From the NCBI GenBank assembly GCA_037954235.1, contig JBBMOA010000047.1, positions 1 to 64,000 on the forward strand: a stretch of DNA of 64,000 nucleotides, written 5' to 3'. The notes beneath the pieces were generated by a model. It did not search any database, was not told the DNA's origin, and saw only the letters and a list, made by a program, of their open reading frames with translations. This DNA comes from Aulostomus chinensis. Lineage: Eukaryota > Chordata > Actinopteri > Syngnathiformes > Aulostomidae. This document shows, piece by piece, positions 46,901 to 61,281 of the stretch. Each line of letters begins with the position of its first letter. The first letter of the stretch is position 1. The position numbers and the translations under genes were made by a program.

Positions 46901-49900
46901 AGCGAGAGAAGGCCAAAATGAACACTTCATGCAAAACTCCTGTATTTTGATGAAAACTCACTGAAATCAAGCTGTAACTTCAAGTTTATGCATCTTTCTA
47001 GCCTTTCAGGTTGAAACTTGACTGAAAACTCACTTTGAAGAAAAGTTAGAGCATTTTTGTATCACAGGTCATAAATAGTGTTTTCTCAGCGAGAGAAGGC
47101 CAAAATGAACACTTCATGCAGAACTCCTGTATTTTGATGAAAACTCACGGAAATAAAGCTGTAACATCAAGTTTATGCATATTTCGATGCTTTCAGGTTG
47201 AAACTTGACTGAAAACTCACTTTGAACAAAAGTTATGGCTGTTTTGTGTCCCACGTCACAAATAGCGTTTTCTCAGCGAGAGAAGGCCAAAATGAACACT
47301 TCATGCAGAACTCCTGTATTTTGATGAAAACTCACTGAAATCAAGCTTTAACTTCAAGTTTATGCATCTTTCTATGCTTTCCGGTTGAAACTTGACTGAA
47401 AACTCACTTTGAAGAAAAGTTAGAGCATTTTTGTATCACATGTCACAAATAGTGTTTTCTCAGCGAGAGAAGGCCAAAATGAACACTTCATGCAGAACTC
47501 CTGTATTTTGATGAAAACTCACTGAAATCAAGCTGTAACTTCAAGTTTATGCATCTTTCTATGCTTTCAGGTTGAAACTTGACTGAATACTCACTTTGAA
47601 CAAAAGTTATGGCTGTTTTGTGTCCCACGTCACAAATAGTGTTTTCTCAGCGAGAGAAGGCCAAAATAAACACTTCATGCAGAACTCCTGTATTTTGATG
47701 AAAACTCTCTGAAATCAAGCTGTAACTTCAAGTTTATGCATCTTTCTATGCTTTCAGGTTGAAACTTGACTGAAAACTCACTTTGAAGAAAAGTTAGAGC
47801 ATTTTTGTATCACAGGTCAAAAATAGTGTTTTCTCAGCGAGAGAAGGCCAAAATGAACACTTCATGCAGAACTCCTGTATTTTGATGAAAACTCACTGAA
47901 ATCAAGCTGTAACTTCAAGTTTATGCATCTTTCTATGCTTTCAGGTTGAAACTTGACTGAAAACTCACTTTGAACAAAATGTTAGAGCATTTTTGTATCA
48001 CAGGTCACAAATAGCGTTTTCTCAGCGAGAGAAGGCCAAAATGAACACTTCATGCAGAACTCCTGTATTTTAATGAAAACTCACTGAAATCAAGCTGTAA
48101 CTTCAAGTTTATGCATCTTTCTATGCTTTCAGGTTGAAACTTGACTGAAAACTCACTTTGAACAAAAGTTATGGCTGTTTTGTGTCCCATGTCACAAATA
48201 GCGTTTTCTCAGCGAGAGAAGGCCAAAATGAACACTTCATGCAGAACTCCTGTATTTTGATGAAAACTCACTGAAATCAACCTGTAACTTCAAGTTTATG
48301 CATCTTTCTATGCTTTCAGGTTGAAACTTGACTGAAAACTCACTTTGAAGAAAAGTTAGAGCATTTTTGTATCACAGGTCACAAATAGCGTTTTCTCAGC
48401 GAGAGAAGGCCAAAATGAACACTTCATGCAGAACTCCTGTATTTTGATGAAAACTCTCTGAAATCAAGCTGTAACTTCAAGTTTATGCATCTTTCTATGC
48501 TTTCAGGTTGAAACTTGACTGAAAACTCACTTTGAACAAAAGTTATGGCTGTTTTGTGTCGCAGGTCACAAATAGTGTTTTCTCAGCGAGAGAAGGCCAA
48601 AATGAACACTTCATGCAAAACTCCTGTATTTTGATGAAAACTCACTGAAATCCACCTGTAACTTCAAGTTTATGCATCTTTCTATGCTTTCAGGTTAAAA
48701 CTTGACTGAAAACTCACTTTGAAGAAAAGTTAGAGCATTTTTGTATCACAGGTCACAAATAGTGTTTTCTCAGCGAGAGAAGGCCAAAATGAACACTTCA
48801 TGCAAAACTCCTGTATTTTGATGAAAACTCACTGAAATCAAGCTGTAACTTCAAGTTTATGCATCTTTCTATGCTTTCAGGTTGAAACTTGACTGAAAAC
48901 TCACTTTGAAGAAAAGTTAGAGCATTTTTGTATCACAGGTCATAAATAGTGTTTTCTCAGCGAGAAAAGGCCAAAATGAACACTTCATGCAGAACTCCTG
49001 TATTTTGATGAAAACTCACTGAAATCCACCTTTAACTTCAAGTTTATGCATCTTTCTATGCTTTCAGGTGGAAACTTGACTGAAAACTCACTTTGAACAA
49101 AAATTATGGCTTTTTTGTGTCGCAGGTCACAAATAGTGTTTTCTCAGCGAGAGAAGGCCAAAATGAACACTTCATGCAAAACTCCTGTATTTTGATGAAA
49201 ACTCACTGAAATCAAGCTGTAACTTCAAGTTTATGCATCTTTCTTGCCTTTCAGGTTGAAAATTGACTGAAAACTCAATTTGAACAAAAGTTATGGCTGT
49301 TTTGTGTCCCACGTCACAAATAGCGTTTTCTCAGCGAGAGAAGGCCAAAATGAACACTTAATGCAGAACTCCTGTATTTTGATGAAAACTCACTGAAATC
49401 AAGCTGTAACTTCAAGTTTATGCATCTTTTTATGCTTTCAAGTGGAAACTTGACTGAAAACTCACTTTGAACAAAAATTATGGCTGTTTTGTGTCGCAGG
49501 TCACAAATAGCGTTTTCTCAGCGAGAGAAGGCCAAAATGAACACTTCATGCAGAACTCCTGTATTTTGATGAAAACTCACTGAAATCAACCTGTAACTTC
49601 AAGTTTATGCATCTTTCTATGCTTTCAGGTTGAAACTTGACTGAAAACTCACTTTGAAGAAAAGTTAGAGCATTTTTGTATCACAGGTCACAAATAGTGT
49701 TTTCTCAGCGAGAGAAGGCCAAAATGAACACTTCATGCAGAACTCCTTTATTTTGATGAAAACTCACTGAAATCAAGCTGTAACTTCAAGTTTATGCATC
49801 TTTCTATGCTTTCATGTTGAAACTTGACTGAAAACTCACTTTGAACAAAAGTTAGAGCATTCTTGTTTCCCACGTCACAAATAGTGTTTTCTCAGCGAGA

Positions 49901-50759
49901 GAAGGCCAAAATGAACACTTCATGCAGAACTCCAGTATTTTGATGAAAACTCACTGAAATCAAGCTGTAACTTCAAGTTTATGCATCTTTCTATGCTTTC
50001 AGGTTGAAACTTGACTGAATACTCACTTTGAACAAAAGTTATGGCTGTTTTGTGTCCCACGTCACAAATAGCGTTTTCTCAGCGAGAGAAGGCCAAAATA
50101 AACACTTCATGCAGAACTCCTGTATTTTGATGAAAACTCACTGAAATCAAGCTGTAACTTCAAGTTTATGCATCTTTCTATGCTTTCAGGTTGAAACTTG
50201 ACTGAAAACTCACTTTGAAGAAAAGTTAGAGCATTTTTGTATCACAGGTCACAAATAGGGTTTTCTCAGCGAGAGAAGGCCAAAATGAACACTTCATGCA
50301 AAACTCCTGTATTTTGATGAAAACTCACTGAAATCAAGCTGTAACTTCAAGTTTATGCATCTTTCTAGCCTTTCAGGTTGAAACTTGACTGAAAACTCAC
50401 TTTGAAGAAAAGTTAGAGCATTTTTGTATCACAGGTCACAAATAGTGTTTTCTCAGCGAGAGAAGGCCAAAATGAACACTTCATGCAGAACTCCTGTATT
50501 TTGATGAAAACTCACTGAAGTCAAGCTGTAACTTCAAGTTTATGCATCTTTCTATGCATTCAGGTTGAAACCTGACTGAAAACTCACTTTGAACAAAAGT
50601 TAGAGCATTTTTGTATCACAGGTCACAAATAGCGTTTTCTCAGCGAGAGAAGGCCAAAATGAACACTTCATGCAGAACTCCTGTATTTTGATGAAAACTC
50701 ATTGAAATCAAGCTGTAACTTCAAGTTTATGCTTTTTTCTATGCTTTCAGGTTGAAACT

Positions 50760-53170
50760 TGACTGAAAACTCACTTTGAACAAAAGTTATGGCTGTTTTG
50801 TGTCCCACGTCACAAATAGCGTTTTCTCAGCGAGAGAAGGCCAAAATGAACACTTCATGCAGAACTCCTGTATTTTGATGAAAACTCACTGAAATCAACC
50901 TGTAACTTCAAGTTTATGCATCTTTCTATTCTTTCAGGTTGAAACTTGACTGAAAACTCACTTTGAAGAAAAGTTAGAGCATTTTTGTATCACAGGTCAC
51001 AAATAACGTTTTCTCAGCGAGAGAAGGCAAAAATGAACACTTCATGCAGACCTCCTGTATTTTGATGAAAACTCTCTGAAATCAAGCTGTAACTTCAAGT
51101 TTATGCATCTTTCTATGCTTTCAGGTTGAAACTTGACTGAAAACTCACTTTGAACAAAAGTTATGGCTGTTTTGTGTCGCAGGTCAATAACAGTGTTTTC
51201 TCAGCGAGAGAAGGCCAAAATGAACACTTCATGCAAAACTCCTGTATTTTGATGAAAACTCACTGAAATCCACCTGTAACTTCAAGTTTATGCATCTTTC
51301 TATGCTTTCAGGTTGAAACTTGACTGAAAACTCACTTTGAACAAAAATTATGGCTGTTTTGTGTCGCAGGTCATAAATAGTGTTTTCTCAGCGAGAGAAG
51401 GCCAAAATGAACACTTCATGCAGAACTCCTGTATTTTGATGAAAACTCACGGAAATCAAGCTGTAACTTCAAGTTTATGCATCTTTCTATGCTTTCAGGT
51501 TGAAACTTGACTGAAAACTCACTTTGAACAAAAGTTATGGCTGTTTTGTGTCCCACGTCACAAATAGTGTTTTCTCAGCGAGAGAAGGCCAAAATGAAAA
51601 CTTCATGCAGAACTCCTGTATTTTGATGAAAACTCACTGAAATCAAGCTGTAACTTCAAGTTTATGCATCTTTCTAATCTTTCAGGTTGAAACTTGACTG
51701 AAAACTCACTTTGAAGAAAAGTTATGGCTGTTTTGTGTCGCAGGTCACAAATAGTGTTTTCTCAGCGAGAGAAGGCCAAAATGAACACTTCATGCAGAAC
51801 TCCTGTATTTTGATGAAAACTCACTGAAATCAAGCTGTAACTTCAAGTCTATGCATCTTTCTATGCTTTCAGGTTGAAACTTGACTGAAAACTCACTTTG
51901 AACAAAAGTTAGAGCATTTTTGTATCACAGGTCACAAATAGCGTTTTCTCAGCGAGAGAAGGCCAAAATGAACACTTCATGCAGAACTCCTGTATTTTGA
52001 TGAAAACTCACTGAAATCAAGCTGTAACTTCAAGTTTATGCATCTTTCTATGCTTTCAGGTTGAAACTTGACTGAAAACTCACTTTGAACAAAAGTTATG
52101 GCTGTTTTGTGTCCCACGTCACAAATAGCGTTTTCTCAGCGAGAGAAGGCCAAAATGAACACTTCATGCAGAACTCCTGTATTTTGATGAAAACTCACTG
52201 AAATCCACCTGTAACTTCAAGTTTATGCATCTTTCTATGCTTTCAGGTTGAAACTTGACTGAAAACTCACTTTGAAGAAAAGTTAGAGCATTTTTGTATC
52301 ACAGGTCACAAATAGCGTTTTCTCAGCGAGAGAAGGCCAAAATGAACACTTCATGCAGAACTCCTGTATTTTGATGAAAACTCTCTGAAATCAAGCTGTA
52401 ACTTCAAGTTTATGCATCTTTCTATGCTTTCAGGTTGAAACTTGACTGAAAACTCACTTTGAACAAAAGTTATGGCTGTTTTGTGTCGCAGGTCACAAAC
52501 AGTGTTTTCTCAGCGAGAGAAGGCCAAAATGAACACTTCATGCAAAACTCCTGTATTTTGATGAAAACTCACTGAAATCCACCTGTAACTTCAAGTTTAT
52601 GCATCTTTCTATGCTTTCAGGTTGAAACTTGACTGAAAACTCACTTTGAACAAAAATTATGGCTGTTTTGTGTCGCAGGTCATAAATAGTGTTTTCTCAG
52701 CGAGAGAAGGCCAAAATGAACACTTCATGCAGAACTCCTGTATTTTGATGAAAACTCACGGAAATCAAGCTGTAACTTCAAGTTTATGCATCTTTCTATG
52801 CTTTCAGGTTGAAACTTGACTGAAAACTCACTTTGAACAAAAATTATGGCTGTTTTGTGTCGCAGGTCACAAATAGTGTTTTCTCAGCGAGAGAAGGCCA
52901 AAATGAACACTTCATGCAAAACTCCTGTATTTTGATGAAAACTCACTGAAATCAAGCTGTAACTTCAAGTTTATGCATCTTTCTAGCCTTTCAGGTTGAA
53001 AATTGACTGAAAATTCACTTTGAACAAAAGTTATGGCTGTTTTGTGTCCCACGTCACAAATCGTGTTTTCTCAGCGAGAGAAGGCCAAAATGAACACTTC
53101 ATGCAGAACTCCTGTATTTTGATGAAAACTCACTGAAATCAACCTGTAACTTCAAGTTTATGCATCTTTC
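50760..53170 (+). repeat. ~2.4-kb satellite segment, copy 1 (partner at +5049)
   Basis: A run of about 13 monomers duplicated at exactly +5,049 bp (27 monomers). Rare markers recur in order at that offset: TCTATTCTTTCAGG, AAATAACG, GTCAATAACAGTG (51183 and 56232), TCTAATCTTTCAGG, CACAAACAGTG and CACAAATCGTG (TCG at 53061 and 58110). A partial third relative containing the TCTAATCTTTCAGG monomer lies near 54.3-55.1 kb, 16 monomers after the first. Confidence 0.85.
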
Positions 53171-55808
53171 TATGCTTTCAGGTTGAAACTTGACTGAAAA
53201 CTCACTTTGAAAAAAAGTTAGAGCATTTTTGTATCACAGGTCACAAATAGCGTTTTCTCAGCGAGAGAAGGCCAAAATGAACACTTCATGCAGAACTCCT
53301 GTATTTTGATGAAAACTCACTGAAATCAAGCTGTAACTTCAAGTTTATGCATCTTTCTATGCTTTCATGTTGAAACTTGACTGAAAACTCACTTTGAACA
53401 AAAGTTATGGCTGTTTTGTATCCCACGTCACAAATAGTGTTTTCTCAGCGAGAGAAGGCCAAAATGAACACTTCATGCAGAACTCCTGTATTTTGATGAA
53501 AACTCATTGAAATTAAGCTGTAACTTCAAGTTTATGCATCTTTCTATGCTTTCAGGTTGAAACTTGACTGAAAACTCACTTTGAAGAAAAGTTAGAGCAT
53601 TTTTGTATCACACGTCACAAATAGTGTTTTCTCAGCGAGAGAAGGCCAAAATGAACACTTCATGCAGAACTCCTTTATTTTGATGAAAACTCACTGAAAT
53701 CAAGCTGTAACTTCAAGTTTATGCATCTTTCTATGCTTTCAGGTTGAAACTTGACTGAATACTCACTTTGAACAAAAGTTATGGCTGTTTTGTGTCCCAC
53801 GTCACAAATAGCGTTTTCTCAGCGAGAGAAGGCCAAAATAAACACTTCATGCAGAACTCCTGTATTTTGATGAAAACTCACTGAAATCAAGCTGTAACTT
53901 CAAGTTTATGCATCTTTCTATGCTTTCAGGTTGAAACTTGACTGAAAACTCACTTTGAAGAAAAGTTAGAGCATTTTTGTATCACAGGTCACAAATAGGG
54001 TTTTCTCAGCGAGAGAAGGCCAAAATGAACACTTCATGCAAAACTCCTGTATTTTGATGAAAACTCACTGAAATCAAGCTGTAACTTCAAGTTTATGCAT
54101 CTTTCTAGCCTTTCAGGTTGAAACTTGACTGAAAACTCACTTTGAAGAAAAGTTAGAGCATTTTTGTATCACAGGTCACAAATAGTGTTTTCTCAGCGAG
54201 AGAAGGCCAAAATGAACACTTCATGCAAAACTCCTGTATTTTGATGAAAACTCACTGAAATCCACCTGTAACTTCAAGTTTATGCATCTTTCTATGCTTT
54301 CAGGTTGAAACTTGACTGAAAACTCACTTTGAACAAAAATTATGGCTGTTATGTGTCGCAGGTCATAAATAGTGTTTTCTCAGCGAGAGAAGGCCAAAAT
54401 GAACACTTCATGCAGAACTCCTGTATTTTGATGAAAACTCACGGAAATCAAGCTGTAACTTCAAGTTTATGCATCTTTCTATGCTTTCAGGTTGAAACTT
54501 GACTGAAAACTCACTTTGAACAAAAGTTATGGCTGTTTTGTGTCCCACGTCACAAATAGTGTTTTCTCAGCGAGAGAAGGCCAAAATGAACACTTCATGC
54601 AGAACTCCTGTATTTTGACTAAAACTCACTGAAATCAAGCTGTAACTTCAAGTTTATGCATCTTTCTAATCTTTCAGGTTGAAACTTGACTGAAAACTCA
54701 CTTTGAAGAAAAGTTATGGCTGTTTTGTGTCGCAGGTCACAAATAGTGTTTTCTCAGCGAGAGAAGGCCAAAATGAACACTTCATGCAGAACTCCTGTAT
54801 TTTGATGAAAACTCACTGAAATCAAGCTGTAACTTCAAGTCTATGCATCTTTCTATGCTTTCAGGTTGAAACTTGACTGAAAACTCACTTTGAAGAAAAG
54901 TTAGAGCATTTTTGTATCACAGGTCACAAATAGCGTTTTCTCAGCGAGAGAAGGCCAAAATGAACACTTCATGCAGAACTCCTGTATTTTGATGAAAACT
55001 CACTGAAATCAAGCTGTAACTTCAAGTTTATGCATCTTTCTATGCTTTCAGGTTGAAACTTGACTGAAAACTCACTTTGAACAAAAGTTATGGCTGTTTT
55101 GTGTCCCACCTCACAAATAGCGTTTTCTCAGCGAGAGAAGGCCAAAATGAACACTTCATGCAGAACTCCTGTATTTTGATGAAAACTCACTGAAATCAAG
55201 CTGTAACTTCAAGTTTATGCATCTTTCTAGCCTTTCAGGTTGAAACTTGACTGAAAACTCACTTTGAACAAAAGTTAGAGCATTTTTGTATCACAGGTCA
55301 CAAATAGCGTTTTCTCAGCGAGAGAAGGCCAAAATGAACACTTCATGCAGAACTCCTGTATTTTGATGAAAACTCACTGAAATCAAGCTGTAACTTCAAG
55401 TTTATGCATCTTTCTATGCTTTCATGTTGAAACTTGACTGAAAACTCACTTTGAACAAAAGTTATGGCTGTTTTGTGTCCCACGTCACAAATAGTGTTTT
55501 CTCAGCGAGAGAAGGCCAAAATGAACACTTCATGCAGAACTCCTGTATTTTGATGAAAACTCATTGAAATTAAGCTGTAACTTCAAGTTTATGCATCTTT
55601 CTATGCTTTCAGGTTGAAACTTGACTGAAAACTCACTTTGAAGAAAAGTTAGAGCATTTTTGTATCACACGTCACAAATAGTGTTTTCTCAGCGAGAGAA
55701 GGCCAAAATGAACACTTCATGCAGAACTCCTTTATTTTGATGAAAACTCACTGAAATCAAGCTGTAACTTCAAGTTTATGCATCTTTCTAGCCTTTCAGG
55801 TTAAAAAT

Positions 55809-58219
55809 TGACTGAAAACTCACTTTGAACAAAAGTTATGGCTGTTTTGTGTCCCACGTCACAAATAGCGTTTTCTCAGCGAGAGAAGGCCAAAATGAAC
55901 ACTTCATGCAGAACTCCTGTATTTTGATGAAAACTCACTGAAATCAACCTGTAACTTCAAGTTTATGCATCTTTCTATTCTTTCAGGTTGAAACTTGACT
56001 GAAAACTCACTTTGAAGAAAAGTTAGAGCATTTTTGTATCACAGGTCACAAATAACGTTTTCTCAGCGAGAGAAGGCAAAAATGAACACTTCATGCAGAA
56101 CTCCTGTATTTTGATGAAAACTCTCTGAAATCAAGCTGTAACTTCAAGTTTATGCATCTTTCTATGCTTTCAGGTTGAAACTTGACTGAAAACTCACTTT
56201 GAACAAAAGTTATGGCTGTTTTGTGTCGCAGGTCAATAACAGTGTTTTCTCAGCGAGAGAAGGCCAAAATGAACACTTCATGCAAAACTCCTGTATTTTG
56301 ATGAAAACTCACTGAAATCCACCTGTAACTTCAAGTTTATGCATCTTTCTATGCTTTCAGGTTGAAACTTGACTGAAAACTCACTTTGAACAAAAATTAT
56401 GGCTGTTATGTGTCGCAGGTCATAAATAGTGTTTTCTCAGCGAGAGAAGGCCAAAATGAACACTTCATGCAGAACTCCTGTATTTTGATGAAAACTCACG
56501 GAAATCAAGCTGTAACTTCAAGTTTATGCATCTTTCTATGCTTTCAGGTTGAAACTTGACTGAAAACTCACTTTGAACAAAAGTTATGGCTGTTTTGTGT
56601 CCCACGTCACAAATAGTGTTTTCTCAGCGAGAGAAGGCCAAAATGAAAACTTCATGCAGAACTCCTGTATTTTGATGAAAACTCACTGAAATCAAGCTGT
56701 AACTTCAAGTTTATGCATCTTTCTAATCTTTCAGGTTGAAACTTGACTGAAAACTCACTTTGAAGAAAAGTTATGGCTGTTTTGTGTCGCAGGTCACAAA
56801 TAGTGTTTTCTCAGCGAGAGAAGGCCAAAATGAACACTTCATGCAGAACTCCTGTATTTTGATGAAAACTCACTGAAATCAAGCTGTAACTTCAAGTCTA
56901 TGCATCTTTCTATGCTTTCAGGTTGAAACTTGACTGAAAACTCACTTTGAACAAAAGTTAGAGCATTTTTGTATCACAGGTCACAAATAGCGTTTTCTCA
57001 GCGAGAGAAGGCCAAAATGAACACTTCATGCAGAACTCCTGTATTTTGATGAAAACTCACTGAAATCAAGCTGTAACTTCAAGTTTATGCATCTTTCTAT
57101 GCTTTCAGGTTGAAACTTGACTGAAAACTCACTTTGAACAAAAGTTATGGCTGTTTTGTGTCCCACGTCACAAATAGCGTTTTCTCAGCGAGAGAAGGCC
57201 AAAATGAACACTTCATGCAGAACTCCTGTATTTTGATGAAAACTCACTGAAATCCACCTGTAACTTCAAGTTTATGCATCTTTCTATGCTTTCAGGTTGA
57301 AACTTGACTGAAAACTCACTTTGAAGAAAAGTTAGAGCATTTTTGTATCACAGGTCACAAATAGCGTTTTCTCAGCGAGAGAAGGCCAAAATGAACACTT
57401 CATGCAGAACTCCTGTATTTTGATGAAAACTCTCTGAAATCAAGCTGTAACTTCAAGTTTATGCATCTTTCTATGCTTTCAGGTTGAAACTTGACTGAAA
57501 ACTCACTTTGAACAAAAGTTATGGCTGTTTTGTGTCGCAGGTCACAAACAGTGTTTTCTCAGCGAGAGAAGGCCAAAATGAACACTTCATGCAAAACTCC
57601 TGTATTTTGATGAAAACTCACTGAAATCCACCTGTAACTTCAAGTTTATGCATCTTTCTATGCTTTCAGGTTGAAACTTGACTGAAAACTCACTTTGAAC
57701 AAAAATTATGGCTGTTTTGTGTCGCAGGTCATAAATAGTGTTTTCTCAGCGAGAGAAGGCCAAAATGAACACTTCATGCAGAACTCCTGTATTTTGATGA
57801 AAACTCACGGAAATCAAGCTGTAACTTCAAGTTTATGCATCTTTCTATGCTTTCAGGTTGAAACTTGACTGAAAACTCACTTTGAACAAAAATTATGGCT
57901 GTTTTGTGTCGCAGGTCACAAATAGTGTTTTCTCAGCGAGAGAAGGCCAAAATGAACACTTCATGCAAAACTCCTGTATTTTGATGAAAACTCACTGAAA
58001 TCAAGCTGTAACTTCAAGTTTATGCATCTTTCTAGCCTTTCAGGTTGAAAATTGACTGAAAATTCACTTTGAACAAAAGTTATGGCTGTTTTGTGTCACA
58101 CGTCACAAATCGTGTTTTCTCAGCGAGAGAAGGCCAAAATGAACACTTCATGCAGAACTCCTGTATTTTGATGAAAACTCACTGAAATCAACCTGTAACT
58201 TCAAGTTTATGCATCTTTC
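55809..58219 (+). repeat. ~2.4-kb satellite segment, copy 2
   Basis: Partner of 50760-53170 at +5,049 bp. The two differ at few bases, for example GCAGACCTCC in copy 1 against GCAGAACTCC here, and TGTGTCCCACG against TGTGTCACACG before the CACAAATCGTG marker. The segment ends where this copy switches to TAGCCTTTCAGGTTAAAAATTG monomers. Confidence 0.85.
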
Positions 58220-59039
58220 TAGCCTTTCAGGTTAAAAATTGACTGAAAACTCACTTTGAACAAAAGTTATGGCTGTTTTGTGTCCCACGTCACAAATAGC
58301 GTTTTCTCAGTGAGAGAAGGCCAAAATGAACACTTCATGCAGAACTCCTGTATTTTGATGAAAACTCACTGAAATCAAGCTGTAACTTCAAGTTTTTGCA
58401 TCTTTCTAGCCTTTCAGGTTAAAAATTGACTGAAAACTCACTTTGAACAAAAGTTATGGCTGTTTTGTGTCCCACGTCACAAATAGCGTTTTCTCAGCGA
58501 GAGAAGGCCAAAATGAACACTTCATGCAGAACTCCTGTATTTTGATGAAAACTCACTGAAATCAAGCTGTAACTTCAAGTTTATGCATCTTTCTTTGCTT
58601 TCAGGTTGAAACTTGACTGAAAACTCACTTTGAACAAAAGTTAGAGCATTTTTGTATCACAGGTCACAAATAGTGTTTTCACAGCGAGAGAAGGCCAAAA
58701 TGAACACTTCATGCAGAACTCCTGTATTTTGATGAAAACTCACTGAAATCAAGCTGTAACTTCAAGTTTATGCATCTTTCTATGCTTTCAGGTTGAAACT
58801 TGACTGAAAACTCACTTTGAATAAAAGTTATGGCTGTTTTGTGTCCCACGTCACAAATAGCGTTTTCTCAGCGAGAGAAGGCCAAAATGAACACTTCATG
58901 CAGAACTCCTGTATTTTGATGAAAACTCACTGAAATCAAGCTGTAACTTCAAGTTTATGCATCTTTCTATGCTTTCAGGTTGAAACTTGACTGAAAACTC
59001 ACTTTGAACAAAAGTTAGAGCATTTTTGTATCACAGGTC

Positions 59040-61281
59040 ACAAATAGTGTTTTCTCAGCGAGAGAAGGCCAAAATGAACACTTCATGCAGAACTCCTGTA
59101 TTTTGATGAAAACTCACTGAAATCAAGCTGTAACTTCAATTTTATGCATCTTTCTATGCTTTCAGGTTGAAAATTGACTGAAAACTCACTTTGAACAAAA
59201 GTTATGGCTGTTTTGTGTCCCACGTCACAAATAGTGTTTTCTCAGCGAGAGAAGGCCAAAATGAACACTTCATGCAGAACTCCTGTATTTTGATGAAAAC
59301 TCACTGAAATCAAGCTGTAACTTCAAGTTTATGCATCTTTCTATGCTTTCAGTTTGAAACTTGACTGAAAACTCACTTTGAACAAAAGTTAGAGCATTTT
59401 TGTATCACAGGTCACAAATAGTGTTTTCTCAGCGAGAGAAGGCCAAAATGAACACTTCATGCAGAACTCCTGTATTTTGATGAAAACTCACTGAAATCAA
59501 GCTGTAACTTCAAGTTTATGCATCTTTCTATGCTTTCAGGTTGAAACTTGACTGAAAACTCACTTTGAACAAAAGTTATGGCTGTTTTGTGTCGCAGGTC
59601 ACAAATAGTGTTTTCTCAGCGAGAGAAGGCCAAAATGAACACTTCATGCAGAACTCCTGTATTTTGATGAAAACTCACTGAAATCCACCTGTAACTTCAA
59701 GTTTATGCATCTTTCTATGCTTTCAGGTTGAAACTTGACTGAAAACTCACTTTGAAGAAAAGTTAGAGCATTTTTGTATCACAGGTCACAAATAGTGTTT
59801 TCCCAGCGAGAGAAGGCCAAAATGAACACTTCATGCAGAACTCCTGTATTTTGATGAAAACTCACTGAAATCAAGCTGTAACTTCAAGTTTATGCATCTT
59901 TCTATGCTTTCAGGTTGAAACTTGACTGAAAACTCACTTTGAACAAAAGTTATGGCTGTTTTTGTCCCACGTCACAAATAGCATTTTCTCGGCGAGAGAA
60001 GGCCAAAATGAACACTTCATGCAGAACTCCTGTATTTTGATGAAAACTCACTGAAATCAAGCTGTAACTTCAAGTTTATGCATCTTTCTATGCTTTCAGT
60101 TTGAAACTTGACTGAAAACTCACTTTGAACAAAAGTTAGAGCATTTTTGTATCACAGGTCACAAATAGTGTTTTCTCAGCGAGAGAAGGCCAAAATGAAC
60201 ACTTCATGCAGAACTCCTGTATTTTGATGAAAACTCACTGAAATCAAGCTGTAACTTCAATTTTATGCATCTTTCTATGCTTTCAGGTTGAAAATTGACT
60301 GAAAACTCACTTTGAACAAAAGTTATGGCTGTTTTGTGTCCCACGTCACAAATAGTGTTTTCTCAGCGAGAGAAGGCCAAAATGAACACTTCATGCAGAA
60401 CTCCTGTATTTTGATGAAAACTCACTGAAATCAAGCTGTAACTTCAAGTTTATGCATCTTTCTATGCTTTCAGTTTGAAACTTGACTGAAAACTCACTTT
60501 GAACAAAAGTTAGAGCATTTTTGTATCACAGGTCACAAATAGTGTTTTCTCAGCGAGAGAAGGCCAAAATGAACACTTCATGCAGAACTCCTGTATTTTG
60601 ATGAAAACTCACTGAAATCAAGCTGTAACTTCAAGTTTATGCATCTTTCTATGCTTTCAGGTTGAAACTTGACTGAAAACTCACTTTGAACAAAAGTTAT
60701 GGCTGTTTTGTGTCGCAGGTCACAAATAGTGTTTTCTCAGCGAGAGAAGGCCAAAATGAACACTTCATGCAGAACTCCTGTATTTTGATGAAAACTCACT
60801 GAAATCCACCTGTAACTTCAAGTTTATGCATCTTTCTATGCTTTCAGGTTGAAACTTGACTGAAAACTCACTTTGAAGAAAAGTTAGAGCATTTTTGTAT
60901 CACAGGTCACAAATAGTGTTTTCCCAGCGAGAGAAGGCCAAAATGAACACTTCATGCAGAACTCCTGTATTTTGATGAAAACTCACTGAAATCAAGCTGT
61001 AACTTCAAGTTTATGCATCTTTCTATGCTTTCAGGTTGAAACTTGACTGAAAACTCACTTTGAACAAAAGTTATGGCTGTTTTTGTCCCACGTCACAAAT
61101 AGCATTTTCTCGGCGAGAGAAGGCCAAAATGAACACTTCATGCAGAACTCCTGTATTTTGATGAAAACTCACTGAAATCAAGCTGTAACTTCAAGTTTAT
61201 GCATCTTTCTATGCTTTCAGGTTGAAACTTGACTGAAAACTCACTTTGAAGAAAAGTTAGAGCATTTTTGTGTCACAGGTC
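59040..61281 (+). repeat. 6-monomer HOR, two copies (1,121-bp period)
   Basis: Two adjacent six-monomer units. Markers recur at +1,121 bp: CAATTTTATGC (about 59138 and 60259), TCAGTTTGAAAC (59351 and 60472), TTTTCCCAGCG (59801 and 60922) and CATTTTCTCGGCG (GGCG at 59991 and 61112). The period is 6 x 187 minus 1 because each unit has the same 1-bp loss in GCTGTTTTTGTCCCACG, so the deletion predates the duplication. Confidence 0.85.
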
